From: a virus
Virus record (IMG/VR): IMGVR_UViG_3300046820_001667
Location: 1-23,069 of that record
Direction: 5' to 3' (one strand)
DNA: 23,069 bases
This document shows positions 8,406-15,475 of this stretch, piece after piece (the first letter of the stretch is position 1; the number at the start of each line of letters is the position of its first letter). Under the pieces are notes generated by a model that saw only the letters and a list, made by a program, of their open reading frames with translations, was not told the origin of the DNA and ran no database searches. A program made the translations under genes and the position numbers.

Positions 8406-9715
8406 ACTAATAATCCTTCAGGTGTGATTTTAATTTCTTTTCCTTTGTTTTCAAAAACTAAGTTATTTTTATTAGTTTTTCCAACAATTTTAGCTCCAGT
8501 ATTTTCTTCTAAAAATTTTTGAGAAGCTAATTCTTGTTCAATAGTTTCAGTTAATTTAACAACTGATTTCATTTGTCTTCTAACCTCAGTAATTGTTTTA
8601 GTTTTTCTTTCTGCAGTTTTTTGTCTATTCTCAACAATTTCTTTTTTAGAAACTTCGAAATATTTTGATAATACTTTATCTACTTTAGATTCTCCAAAAA
8701 TACTGTCAAAAATAGCTCCGTTTTCCGAGTCAGAATGTCTTCTCTTAAATCTTGAATGTCTACGATGTTTTTCAAACTCTTCGTCATCAAAAATGTCATC
8801 AGGATTAATCTCATCTACATCATCATACTTATATCCTTCCTCCATATCACTTTCCATTGGAATGTCCATGTCTGCTTGGATATCTTCAACTTCACTATCA
8901 TCAGTTAAGTCTTCACCATCCATATCGTCTCCACCTAAATCTTCAGTTTCATCTTCAAATTTAGATAAAATATCTTCTCTATCTTCTTCAGTTAATTCAT
9001 TTAAGTCAAATGAAGATAACACCATATTAATAACATATTTCATATTCTCAGAAGTCATTCCTTCTTCAGAATCTAATGTTCTAATTTTTTGAGTTAATTT
9101 ACCTGTTAACTTTTGAATTGTTTTGAAAGTTACTTGTTCGTTTGAACCTCCTTCATCTTCTACATCAACTTCAGTATCAACATCAACTTCAGTATCCATG
9201 TCATCCATACCCATATCATCCATATCTGCATCTTCCATACCCATATCATCCATTGGTGATGGTGGTAATTCCGGTGATGGAACTGCTGGTGGTGCCGACG
9301 GAACCGCTGCCGGTGCCGGAGCCTCTATCTGTGGTTTTGGAGTTTTTAATGTGAATTTTTTTTGTTCACCATATAGTGATATACCTTCTTCATTCTCATT
9401 AAGTCTATTTAACTCACCCGCAACTAAGTTCAATCTTTTGAATGCTTGTGAATATGAAGAATAGTATTTTCTATTTTTCATTGGCTCCAAATAATCTGTT
9501 TCAGATTCTGAGATAGTTTTCTTAATGATGTAACCTTGTTTCTCTTTAACAATTTCATATTTATTACCATCTGCAAGACCAATAGAATATTCTGATGTTG
9601 CATTTTCGTTTATACGATTAGGAATTACTTCATTGAAACGAGCAATTTCCATAATTCTTTTTAATTTTTGGTCCCCTGTTAGTTTTTCACTACCAATTGG
9701 TTTTAAATTTCCCAT
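8402..9715 (-). CDS. acidic structural or scaffold-like phage protein
   Basis: I cannot assign a family to this 437-aa protein. Residues 1-120 form a small domain, including YSIGLADGNKYEIVKEKQGYIIKK. An Ala/Pro-rich linker follows (about 130-153), then Met/Asp repeats of the form MDDMGM and DTEVDVDTEVDVE (about 154-190). Next come two very acidic helical blocks, a basic cluster (HRRHSRFKRRHS, about 316-327) and a helical C-terminus that ends in a beta hairpin (KIVGKTNKNNLVFENKGKEI). Alternating acidic and basic blocks are typical of scaffold or core proteins, but no specific scaffold is recognised. It heads the block 8402, 8010, 7250, 5952, terL. Only 22 nt separate it from the Thr/Pro-repeat gene, and I see no TATTTAT box, so it is probably read through. 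Confidence 0.68.
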   Translation of the reverse strand: MGNLKPIGSEKLTGDQKLKRIMEIARFNEVIPNRINENATSEYSIGLADGNKYEIVKEKQGYIIKKTISESETDYLEPMKNRKYYSSYSQAFKRLNLVAGELNRLNENEEGISLYGEQKKFTLKTPKPQIEAPAPAAVPSAPPAVPSPELPPSPMDDMGMEDADMDDMGMDDMDTEVDVDTEVDVEDEGGSNEQVTFKTIQKLTGKLTQKIRTLDSEEGMTSENMKYVINMVLSSFDLNELTEEDREDILSKFEDETEDLGGDDMDGEDLTDDSEVEDIQADMDIPMESDMEEGYKYDDVDEINPDDIFDDEEFEKHRRHSRFKRRHSDSENGAIFDSIFGESKVDKVLSKYFEVSKKEIVENRQKTAERKTKTITEVRRQMKSVVKLTETIEQELASQKFLEENTGAKIVGKTNKNNLVFENKGKEIKITPEGLLV

Positions 9716-9737
9716 TGTATATTAATTTGTTTTGTTT

Positions 9738-10565
9738 TTAATTATTTAATCCGTTAAATCCACCTAACGTAATTGCGTTTAACTGAGCGTATGGTATTCC
9801 ATTTGCGTCAGTGAATATAGGGTGTGGTGCTATTCCATTTGCCGGTCCTCCCTCAGTAATTGACCCACCACTAAAGTTACCCAATATTTGAACAGTATAC
9901 GCATATTGATTATCCACACTATATCCTGTTAATGGATATGGAGTTGATGACGGTGTTGGAGTTTGTGTTGGTGTTGGGGTATTAGTTGGCGTTTTGGTTG
10001 GAGTTGGAGTTGGTGTACCAGTTTTGGTTGGAGTTGGAGTTGGTGTAGCAGTTTTAGTTGGGGTTGGAGTAGGTGTAGCAGTTTTAGTTGGCGTTTGTGT
10101 TGGTGTTCCGGTCTGAGTTGGTGTTGGAGTTGGTGTACCAGTTTTAGTTTGGGTTGGCGTTTGAGTTTGTGTTGGGGTATTTGTTGGCGTTTTAGTTGGA
10201 GTTGGTGTTGGAGTACCCGTTTTGGTTGGAGTTGGTGTAGGTGTTTTTGTAGGTGTTTGAGTTGGAGTACCCGTTTGTGTTGGGGTATGTGTTGGTGTTT
10301 GAGTTTGAGTTGGTGTTGGGGTTGGAGTCGGATTGGCAGTTAAACATGTTACACAATCACCATAATTTGTTGACATAGTTGCAACATAATCCGAACCCGT
10401 TCCTGGCTCCGCAGTATCAGCCACCTCATAACATCCCTGAGTTGTTGCACCTGTGAACGTTAAATAATAATTTCCACCAACAGCTGGAAGTGATGAACTG
10501 TTAAATTCTACGGTTAGTGCTGAACCACCCGCGCAAGGTGCTATAAGATATGTAACGAATGCCAT
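9738..10565 (-). CDS. Thr/Pro-repeat phage surface or fibre-like protein
   Basis: This 275-aa protein has three parts. Residues 1-78 form a beta-rich domain with four cysteines (Cys11, Cys45, Cys71, Cys74) and the ending YGDCVTCLT. Residues 79-208 are an almost pure Thr-Pro tract with Gln, Lys, Gly, Ala and Asn at regular places (units such as [10 protein letters not shown]). Residues 209-275 form a Gly-rich beta domain ([20 protein letters not shown]). Such Pro/Thr tracts act as stiff, extended linkers, and a role as a capsid decoration, fibre or adhesion protein is inferred. A TATTTAT box with 14-nt spacing precedes ATG, and the gene lies just upstream of the head block. There is no secretion signal, which fits a virion protein. 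Confidence 0.72.
   Translation of the reverse strand: MAFVTYLIAPCAGGSALTVEFNSSSLPAVGGNYYLTFTGATTQGCYEVADTAEPGTGSDYVATMSTNYGDCVTCLTANPTPTPTPTQTQTPTHTPTQTGTPTQTPTKTPTPTPTKTGTPTPTPTKTPTNTPTQTQTPTQTKTGTPTPTPTQTGTPTQTPTKTATPTPTPTKTATPTPTPTKTGTPTPTPTKTPTNTPTPTQTPTPSSTPYPLTGYSVDNQYAYTVQILGNFSGGSITEGGPANGIAPHPIFTDANGIPYAQLNAITLGGFNGLNN
9942..10331 (-). repeat. degenerate in-frame tandem repeats encoding Thr-Pro units
   Basis: About 390 bp made of variants of a short unit seen on the plus strand as GTTGGAGTTGGTGT. They encode residues 79-208 of the 275-aa protein. The near-identical units could change in number by slippage or recombination. The reading frame is kept open throughout. Confidence 0.9.
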
Positions 10566-10579
10566 TTAATTTTTTATTT

Positions 10580-10586
10580 ATAAATA
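10580..10586 (-). promoter_or_regulatory. TATTTAT box 14 nt upstream of the Thr/Pro-repeat gene
   Basis: The minus strand reads GTATATTTATAAATAAA with 14 nt between the box and ATG. It lies in a 54-nt gap after the nucleotidyltransferase stop and probably drives the structural operon. Confidence 0.55.
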
Positions 10587-10619
10587 TACGATTATTAACA
10601 ATTATTGTAATTTTACTAA

Positions 10620-11351
10620 CTAATCCTCCATTTTTCTTTCAACGGATAGTTCTTTGTCGGTACCTTTATTGATTGAGTCAAATAATTTTTCAATATGTTC
10701 GGACCTTCTCAAATATTTAAAAACCAAATTTTCATAGGATAATTCCCCATCACCATCCAATCCGGACTGACGATATTTTTTTAATTTGTCTTTAAGAGAT
10801 TCAAGAACTTTGACATCTCCATTCTCAACGGCAGTATCAATTTTTTCAACCCAATTTTGTATTTTAGATTCAAGAACTTTTTTATCTATTTCAAGATTCA
10901 TTTTCTTTGGAACATTAATCCATTTGTTATTCATAATAGAATAAACACCTGAACTAGTGTGAGGTTCTTCGGCATCTTGAGCATATAACTCGACATCATA
11001 TCCAAATATTTTGATATTATGTTTGTCGTTAAAAATTTGTTTTTTTAAATTAAAAAGTTCTTTGTATAATTCATCCTCGTCTCCGTATTCATCCATGTCA
11101 ACAATAATGTGTAAATCAAAATCAGAAAATTCGGACCAATTAAAATTTGAAAGAGAACCTGTAAGGACAACGTCCTCAACAAATACGTCATCACCCAAAT
11201 ACTCAACAAACTCATCAGCAATACGCTCAAGAGCCTTTCTAACTTTAGGAATTATACTTGCCTTTTTAGGGTCAGTAGGATTTTCCCATACTTTTGGGTT
11301 AAGAGTTTCTTTAATAGTGAAACTATTAAGTATTTGTTGTAATTTACTCAT
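10620..11351 (-). CDS. nucleotidyltransferase-fold protein, possibly packaged
   Basis: This 243-aa protein has the polymerase-beta-type nucleotidyltransferase signature: GS at 65-66 (VVLTGSLSNFNW) followed by the metal-binding pair Asp77 and Asp79 in SDFDLHIIVD. A probable third acidic residue lies in the strand YDVELYAQD. Such enzymes transfer a nucleotide to an RNA, protein or small molecule; the target is unknown here. Residues 12-15 read TIKE, followed by Thr, which fits the [I/L]xE rule for T4-type prohead protease cleavage. I infer that it may be an internal head protein injected with the DNA. The C-terminus is helical and charged. A TATTTAT box lies only 4 nt before ATG, so the mRNA may be leaderless. 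The fold call is good; substrate and packaging are open. Confidence 0.78.
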   Translation of the reverse strand: MSKLQQILNSFTIKETLNPKVWENPTDPKKASIIPKVRKALERIADEFVEYLGDDVFVEDVVLTGSLSNFNWSEFSDFDLHIIVDMDEYGDEDELYKELFNLKKQIFNDKHNIKIFGYDVELYAQDAEEPHTSSGVYSIMNNKWINVPKKMNLEIDKKVLESKIQNWVEKIDTAVENGDVKVLESLKDKLKKYRQSGLDGDGELSYENLVFKYLRRSEHIEKLFDSINKGTDKELSVERKMED

Positions 11352-11355
11352 TATT

Positions 11356-11362
11356 ATAAATA
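11356..11362 (-). promoter_or_regulatory. TATTTAT box 4 nt upstream of the nucleotidyltransferase
   Basis: The minus strand reads AGTATTTATAATAATG. The box is 4 nt from ATG, as at the genes starting at 11894, 18146 and 22214. If it is a -10 element, the transcript would begin at or next to ATG. Confidence 0.5.
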
Positions 11363-11605
11363 CTACAGTTTCTTATACTTGTAGGCTTTTGATATCTCGT
11401 TTACAAAAAATTTTCCTTGAGATTCCGCAGCTCTGAATTTTGTGTAGGCTTGGTGTGGTACATCATCATACTCATACTTGAATCCATTGTTAAATTCAAC
11501 AATCATTTTTTTTGTTTCAGTATCGTATTCTGTCCTTTTAATGTTTGACGATTTTATTTCATTAATAATCTTCGTCCCCTTGATTTCTTCCCTTGTGATT
11601 CCCAT
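11363..11605 (-). CDS. KTSC-domain protein
   Basis: This 80-aa protein consists almost entirely of a KTSC domain (residues about 19-78). The hallmarks are the strand MIVEFNNGFKYEYDDVP, then YTKFRAAESQGKFFVNEI and a final Tyr-rich helix. KTSC domains occur alone or at the end of a lysyl-tRNA synthetase-like protein and in many phages; their biochemical role is not established. The lysine/threonine/serine/cysteine motif itself is degenerate here, with AES-G in place of S-x-G. The gene overlaps the end of the 110-aa gene upstream by 44 nt in another frame and stops 11 nt before the nucleotidyltransferase ATG. It is probably translated from the 11894 transcript. Confidence 0.75.
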   Translation of the reverse strand: MGITREEIKGTKIINEIKSSNIKRTEYDTETKKMIVEFNNGFKYEYDDVPHQAYTKFRAAESQGKFFVNEISKAYKYKKL

Positions 11606-11894
11606 CTTTTAGTGGTGTTATTTCGTTTATTTTTTCTATTGATTTTTCAATAAATTTATTAAAATCATTCAAATCTACCTCAAGACCTAAATCTTTAATC
11701 TGTTGAAGTAAAACCCTTTGTTCATACCCAAAATTATCATATAATCTCATAAGTTTTGATGGGAAATAGGGTGGGTATTCTACATCTTCCTCGCTCCAAC
11801 CTATTTCTTGTAAATATTGTCTTAATTCAAGGTACACTTCACTTAGTCGTGTTAACCCGACACTACTAACTAAAAATTTTTCAAATGGTTTCAT
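11562..11894 (-). CDS. hypothetical phage protein, 110 aa
   Basis: I do not recognise this protein. It starts MKPFEKFLVSSVGL and is mostly helical and acidic, with the segments WSEEDVEYPPYFPSKLMRLYDNFGYEQRVLLQQI and LNDFNKFIEKSIEKINEI. The last 15 residues are polar (GNHKGRNQGDEDY) and are encoded in the overlap with the KTSC gene, so only the first 95 or so may be folded. There are no cysteines, membrane helices or catalytic motif. A TATTTAT box 4 nt before ATG marks the start of a short operon with the KTSC gene. The terminator at 11926-11946 separates it from the UVR gene. Confidence 0.6.
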   Translation of the reverse strand: MKPFEKFLVSSVGLTRLSEVYLELRQYLQEIGWSEEDVEYPPYFPSKLMRLYDNFGYEQRVLLQQIKDLGLEVDLNDFNKFIEKSIEKINEITPLKDGNHKGRNQGDEDY

Positions 11895-11898
11895 AATT

Positions 11899-11905
11899 AT
11901 AAATA
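11899..11905 (-). promoter_or_regulatory. TATTTAT box 4 nt upstream of the 110-aa gene
   Basis: The minus strand reads CATATTTATAATTATG, with 4 nt between box and ATG. It lies directly downstream of a terminator, as expected for a new transcript. Confidence 0.5.
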
Positions 11906-11925
11906 TGAGACATAGTAAATAAAAA

Positions 11926-11946
11926 ACCCCACCTATTGGGCGGGGT
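11926..11946 (-). terminator. intrinsic terminator of the UVR gene
   Basis: On the minus strand ACCCCGCC pairs with GGTGGGGT (one G-U pair) around a 5-nt loop, followed by a U tract. It lies 6 nt beyond the UVR gene stop. On the plus strand the stem has an A/C mismatch, so it is best as a minus-strand terminator. Confidence 0.8.
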
Positions 11947-11952
11947 TTCTTT

Positions 11953-12330
11953 TTACTTCTTTAATTTCTTTAATTCGTCACGAATCTCGATTGACCTTTC
12001 AAAATTATGGTCCTTAATTGTTTGTTTTAATTCTTCTTCAAGTTTCGTAATGGTTTCTTGATTAAGTTCCATTTTTTTAATTTGGTCTCTAATCTCAACC
12101 GCCTTTTCAAAGTCTTCATTCTCAATTGCAATTTCAAGTTGTCGTTTCAAACCATATCCATCTTTAGATGATTTTGGTTCAGTACCCCTATAATAGGTAG
12201 TAACTTTCACCGTACCATCTTCAGATAGTTTAGTTTGTGATTTCCATTCCCCTAAACGAGAATCAAACTGAGCGAACATATCGTCAAACGCTCTCAAAAT
12301 GTCATTAAAATTTTTTTCGTTTCCAAACAT
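11953..12330 (-). CDS. protein with two UVR motifs, McsA-like ClpC partner candidate
   Basis: This 125-aa protein ends with two UVR-type helical hairpins. UVR1 is at about 61-88 (LKRQLEIAIENEDFEKAVEIRD), UVR2 at about 96-124 (LKQTIKDHNFERSIEIRDELKK). Both have the x-N-F/Y-E-x-A/S-x-x-x-R-D core. UVR motifs are known in UvrB and UvrC, where they bind each other, and in McsA and ClpC, where McsA takes part in ClpC regulation. The N-terminal half (MFGNEKNFNDILRAFDDMFAQFD) is helical, with no Cys zinc fingers, unlike McsA. The gene is divergent from a ClpC-like gene that itself carries a UVR motif. I infer an adaptor or regulator of that unfoldase; a DNA-repair role is less likely because the helicase and nuclease parts are absent. 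Confidence 0.72.
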   Translation of the reverse strand: MFGNEKNFNDILRAFDDMFAQFDSRLGEWKSQTKLSEDGTVKVTTYYRGTEPKSSKDGYGLKRQLEIAIENEDFEKAVEIRDQIKKMELNQETITKLEEELKQTIKDHNFERSIEIRDELKKLKK

Positions 12331-12379
12331 AATTTAATTTTTTTAATTCAGATTTATTTTATACCTTTGTCGTATTCAA

Positions 12380-12408
12380 ATAATATACCATTTAAATAAA
12401 TATGTCAA
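12380..12408 (-). promoter_or_regulatory. candidate sigma70-like promoter of the UVR gene
   Basis: The minus strand reads TTGACA (12403-12408), 17 nt, then TATTAT (12380-12385), about 50 nt before the UVR gene ATG. The spacer also holds a TATTTAT box (12396-12402). Which element is used cannot be decided by eye. Confidence 0.4.
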
Positions 12409-12438
12409 TATGTCAGGTTAAAAAAAATTTACTGACAA

Positions 12439-12471
12439 TTTGACTAAAAATTAGGATAAGAACAATATTTG
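12439..12471 (+). promoter_or_regulatory. possible host-type promoter of the ClpC-like gene
   Basis: TTTG (12439-12442), a 21-nt spacer, then AATATTTG (12464-12471), one mismatch from the Bacteroidota -7 consensus TAnnTTTG. ATG is at 12502. A better -7 match, TACCTTTG at 12362-12369, has no -33 element. Low confidence. Confidence 0.35.
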
Positions 12472-12501
12472 ATTCACCTTTGTAAAATAAAATTAAAAAC
12501 T

Positions 12502-14517
12502 ATGAACGACTTAATGGACGACAACGAAAAATCAGGTAACAAAGCACAAAAACAAGCTATGGACACAAACACTCCTGTATTAGACAACTTCAGTAGAGAT
12601 TTAAATAAACTAGCTGAGGCGGGTAAATTAGACCCGGTAATTGGTAGAGATGCCGAGATTTTGAGAATCGCACAAATCCTTTCTCGTAGAAAAAAGAATA
12701 ACCCTATTATTGTAGGTGAGCCAGGGTGTGGTAAAACCGCATTAGTTGAAGGGTTGGCAATGAAAATTGTTAACGGAGAATGTCCAAGAAATTTAGTGGA
12801 CAAAAGAATTGTAAACCTTGATTTAACTTCAGTTGTTGCCGGTACAAAATATCGTGGACAATTTGAAGAAAGAATGAAAGTGATTATCGAAGAACTTAGT
12901 GCGAACCCAAACATCATCGTTTTTATCGATGAGATTCATACTTTGGTTGGTTCAGGTAATTCATCAGGTTCAATGGATGGTTCAAACATCTTCAAACCAG
13001 CACTTGCTCGTGGTGAGGTTCAATGTATTGGGGCAACAACTCTTGATGAGTTCCGTAAGAACATTGAGAAAGATGGGGCATTGGAACGTAGATTCCAAAA
13101 AGTAGTGGTAGAACCATCAACCGTAGAGGAAACCATTCAAATCCTTAAAAATGTTCGTGATAAATACGAATCATACCACAAGGTGTTGTATAGTGACGAA
13201 GTTATTGAGACTTGTGTTAAGTTGGCTGACCGTTACATTACTGACCGTGAGTTCCCGGATAAAGCATTTGACATCTTAGATGAGGTTGGTGCTCGTATGC
13301 AAACTGAGATTAAAGTCCCTCAAGTAATTGAAGACCTTAAAAAGAAAGCGGCTGAGATTAAGATTGAAAAAATGGAAGTAGTTAAAAAACAAAACTACGA
13401 ACAAGCAGCTCAACTTAGAGATAAGGAGAAAAAGTTGTTAATCAAACTTGAAGTAGAAAAAGAGAAGTTTTCTAAACAAATGGATTTAGAGAAACAAACT
13501 ATTGTTCTTGAAACTGTTTATGAAGTTGTATCAAGTATGACTAAAATCCCGGTGAATAAAATGAATGCTGATGACTCTAAAGCGTTATTAGATTTAGACA
13601 AATCAATCATGGGTAAAGTAATCGGTCAAGATGCTGCTGTTGTTAAGATTGCAAAATCAATCAAGAGAAACCGTTTGGGCATTAAAGACCCTAACAGACC
13701 TATTGGTTCATTTATCTTCTTAGGTTCAACCGGAGTGGGTAAAACTCACTTGGCAAAACAATTGGCAAAAGAGATGTTTGGAACTGAAGATTCACTTATC
13801 CGTGTGGATATGTCAGAATACCAAGAGAAACACACTATCTCTAAATTGGTTGGAGCACCTCCGGGATACGTTGGATATGAAGAAGGTGGATTATTAACTG
13901 AAAAAGTTAAAAATAAACCATATTCTGTTATCTTGTTTGATGAGGTGGAGAAAGCACACAAAGATGTGTTTACGGTATTACTTCAAATCTTGGATGATGG
14001 ACACGTAACCGATAGTTTAGGTAGAAAGATTAACTTCAAGAATACCTTGATTATTTTAACCTCTAACTTGGGTGTTAAGAAATTACAAGATTTTGGTACT
14101 GGTATTGGGTTCTCAAATAACTCATATGCAGATGAGGAGGCGAAAAAAGAAATCTTGATGAAAGAGATGAAGAACTTCTTCTCTCCGGAGTTCATTAACC
14201 GTATTGACGATACTATTGTCTTCAATTCATTATCTCCTGAAGATATTGAAAAAATTACAGAGATTGAATTAAAGAAATTAATGACTCGTCTTGGTGATAT
14301 GAAATACACAGTAACCTACGATAACGAAGTAGTAAAATACTTGGCTAAGATTGGATTTGATGAAGTGTATGGAGCGAGACCATTGAAGAGAGCAATCCAA
14401 GATAAAATTGAGGATTTGTTATCTGAAGAAGTGTTAACCGGTAAAATGTTTGAAGGGAAATCTTACCAAATTAAAATGGATGGTGAGGAAATCAAAATCA
14501 CCAAAAAAGGTAGATAA
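12502..14517 (+). CDS. ClpC/ClpA-like double AAA+ unfoldase without N-domain
   Basis: A Hsp100-type ATP-dependent unfoldase that threads proteins through a ring. I place the start at ATG 12502 (671 aa); a TTG at 12469 is in frame but overlaps the likely promoter. The first AAA+ domain has GEPGCGKT (72-79), pore loop KYRG (116-119) and Walker B VFIDE (140-144). A short middle region carries a UVR motif (about 285-312, QNYEQAAQLRDKEKK), as in ClpC. The second AAA+ domain has GSTGVGKT (408-415), pore loop GYVG (455-458), VILFDE (476-481) and sensor-2 GARPLKR (624-630). IGF at 535-537 sits where ClpA and ClpC have the ClpP-docking loop. The Clp N-domain, which binds adaptors, is absent, so it is shorter than ClpC (about 810-850 aa). 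No clpP is seen in the window, so host ClpP is the presumed partner. A terminator follows at 14522. Confidence 0.92.
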   Translation: MNDLMDDNEKSGNKAQKQAMDTNTPVLDNFSRDLNKLAEAGKLDPVIGRDAEILRIAQILSRRKKNNPIIVGEPGCGKTALVEGLAMKIVNGECPRNLVDKRIVNLDLTSVVAGTKYRGQFEERMKVIIEELSANPNIIVFIDEIHTLVGSGNSSGSMDGSNIFKPALARGEVQCIGATTLDEFRKNIEKDGALERRFQKVVVEPSTVEETIQILKNVRDKYESYHKVLYSDEVIETCVKLADRYITDREFPDKAFDILDEVGARMQTEIKVPQVIEDLKKKAAEIKIEKMEVVKKQNYEQAAQLRDKEKKLLIKLEVEKEKFSKQMDLEKQTIVLETVYEVVSSMTKIPVNKMNADDSKALLDLDKSIMGKVIGQDAAVVKIAKSIKRNRLGIKDPNRPIGSFIFLGSTGVGKTHLAKQLAKEMFGTEDSLIRVDMSEYQEKHTISKLVGAPPGYVGYEEGGLLTEKVKNKPYSVILFDEVEKAHKDVFTVLLQILDDGHVTDSLGRKINFKNTLIILTSNLGVKKLQDFGTGIGFSNNSYADEEAKKEILMKEMKNFFSPEFINRIDDTIVFNSLSPEDIEKITEIELKKLMTRLGDMKYTVTYDNEVVKYLAKIGFDEVYGARPLKRAIQDKIEDLLSEEVLTGKMFEGKSYQIKMDGEEIKITKKGR

Positions 14518-14521
14518 TAAG

Positions 14522-14547
14522 AAAGGGGATAAAAATCCCCTTTTTTT
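14522..14547 (+). terminator. intrinsic terminator of the ClpC-like gene
   Basis: AAAGGGGAT (14522-14530) pairs with ATCCCCTTT (14535-14543) around a 4-nt loop, followed by a run of T. It starts a few nt after the stop codon. Confidence 0.88.
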
Positions 14548-14564
14548 GTTTATAATTAGAGCAT

Positions 14565-14593
14565 AAAAAAAGAGACCGATTGGTCTCTTTTTT
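14565..14593. terminator. bidirectional terminator after the metallopeptidase gene
   Basis: AGAGACC and GGTCTCT form a stem around GATT, with A-runs on the left and T-runs on the right, so it works on either strand. On the minus strand it ends the metallopeptidase transcript, which stops at 14597. On the plus strand it backs up the terminator at 14522-14547. Confidence 0.82.
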
Positions 14594-14596
14594 ATT

Positions 14597-15439
14597 TTAG
14601 AAGAATCTACTATTATATCTTGGAAGTTCAACCACTTCTTTGTAGTGTAACTTATTTCCAAGTTTTTCAATCATTTGTCTTCCCATCTCAATCCCTTTGA
14701 AAACATCTTCAATTACCACATATTCGTTTGGTGTGTGGTAATCGTAATACCCAATTGAAAAGTTAATACAAGAAAAGTTAAATTTACTTCTTAATGCGTA
14801 AACATCGGTATACGGGTGAACCATATATTGCATATCTTCATTATGCATCCCTTCGGTTAATACTTGGTCACAAACCTCAAAGAATTCTGATTCTCTATCA
14901 AATAAATCTTGACTGAAACATTTTTCGGTAATCATCCAATTCTCAGGAGCGTCAAATTGAATTCCATACCCAACATTGGTAAAAAATTCAGGGTCTGCTT
15001 TTTTAGAACCGTGACATCCCGTTTCTTCAGATACGAAAAATGCCGCTTTTAAGTTTGGAACTTCTTTAAGTAATTTTAAACAAGCAAAAACACCACACTT
15101 ATCGTCGCCACCGATTCCGGTTGGTAATCCATGTAAGTTGTAAGCTTTCAACGCATCTTTAATCTCACCTTGAGCATTTGGTAATTGTTCCTCATGAACA
15201 ATAATAGTATCCAATCTATGGACAGTGTCGGTATGCGCGATAACACAAGGGAAGTAAAAATCTTCAGGAAGTGTTTCGAGTTCTTGTTTTGTTGCATAAA
15301 CATTTTTGTGTTCATCAACGTAATGTTCTATATTGTTTTCTGTCAACCAATTCTGTAAAAACTCGACCATAAGGTCTTCTTGATAAGTTACGGTTGGAAC
15401 ACTAAGAACTTCTTTTAGCAATAATATATCATTTGTCAT
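14597..15439 (-). CDS. compact M20/M28-like zinc metallopeptidase
   Basis: This 280-aa protein shows the co-catalytic zinc site of M20/M28-clan exopeptidases: His69 and Asp71 in IAHTDTVH, Asp112 in GIGGDDKCG, the catalytic Glu138-Glu139 pair in VSEETGCHGS, probable ligand Asp163 in QFDAP and the final His235 in YHTPNEYV. The order resembles peptidase T, a tripeptide aminopeptidase. It is about 130 residues shorter than peptidase T (about 410 aa), and the gap between the Glu pair and the last His leaves no room for the usual M20 dimerisation lid, so it may be monomeric and M28-like. It would release amino acids from short peptides in the cytoplasm. A host-type promoter ends 4 nt before ATG. 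The gene lies between the ClpC-like gene and the tmRNA region, which hints at a role after ATP-dependent proteolysis. Confidence 0.85.
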   Translation of the reverse strand: MTNDILLLKEVLSVPTVTYQEDLMVEFLQNWLTENNIEHYVDEHKNVYATKQELETLPEDFYFPCVIAHTDTVHRLDTIIVHEEQLPNAQGEIKDALKAYNLHGLPTGIGGDDKCGVFACLKLLKEVPNLKAAFFVSEETGCHGSKKADPEFFTNVGYGIQFDAPENWMITEKCFSQDLFDRESEFFEVCDQVLTEGMHNEDMQYMVHPYTDVYALRSKFNFSCINFSIGYYDYHTPNEYVVIEDVFKGIEMGRQMIEKLGNKLHYKEVVELPRYNSRFF

Positions 15440-15443
15440 GGGA

Positions 15444-15475
15444 CAAAGATAAACAATTAATACATATCTTCCAAA
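15444..15475 (-). promoter_or_regulatory. Bacteroidota-type promoter of the metallopeptidase
   Basis: The minus strand has TTTG (15472-15475), 20 nt, then TATCTTTG (15444-15451), a perfect match to TTTG/TAnnTTTG. Only 4 nt separate it from ATG at 15439, implying a leaderless or nearly leaderless mRNA. It overlaps the 3' end of the 378-aa gene. Confidence 0.72.

Noticed and set aside
9942-10331. CRISPR-like direct repeats
   Set aside because: No spacers of constant length; the repeats are short, degenerate and code for a continuous protein tract.
9963-10343. Plus-strand open frame of 126 codons rich in Trp, Cys and Ser
   Set aside because: It is the antisense of the Thr/Pro repeat tract; the biased repeats keep it open by chance.
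12469-12501. TTG start for the ClpC-like gene
   Set aside because: It overlaps the likely promoter element, and ATG at 12502 precedes the conserved region.
12474-12917. Minus-strand open frame of 147 codons opposite the ClpC-like gene
   Set aside because: A shadow of a highly conserved coding sequence, with no start signal and no recognisable protein.
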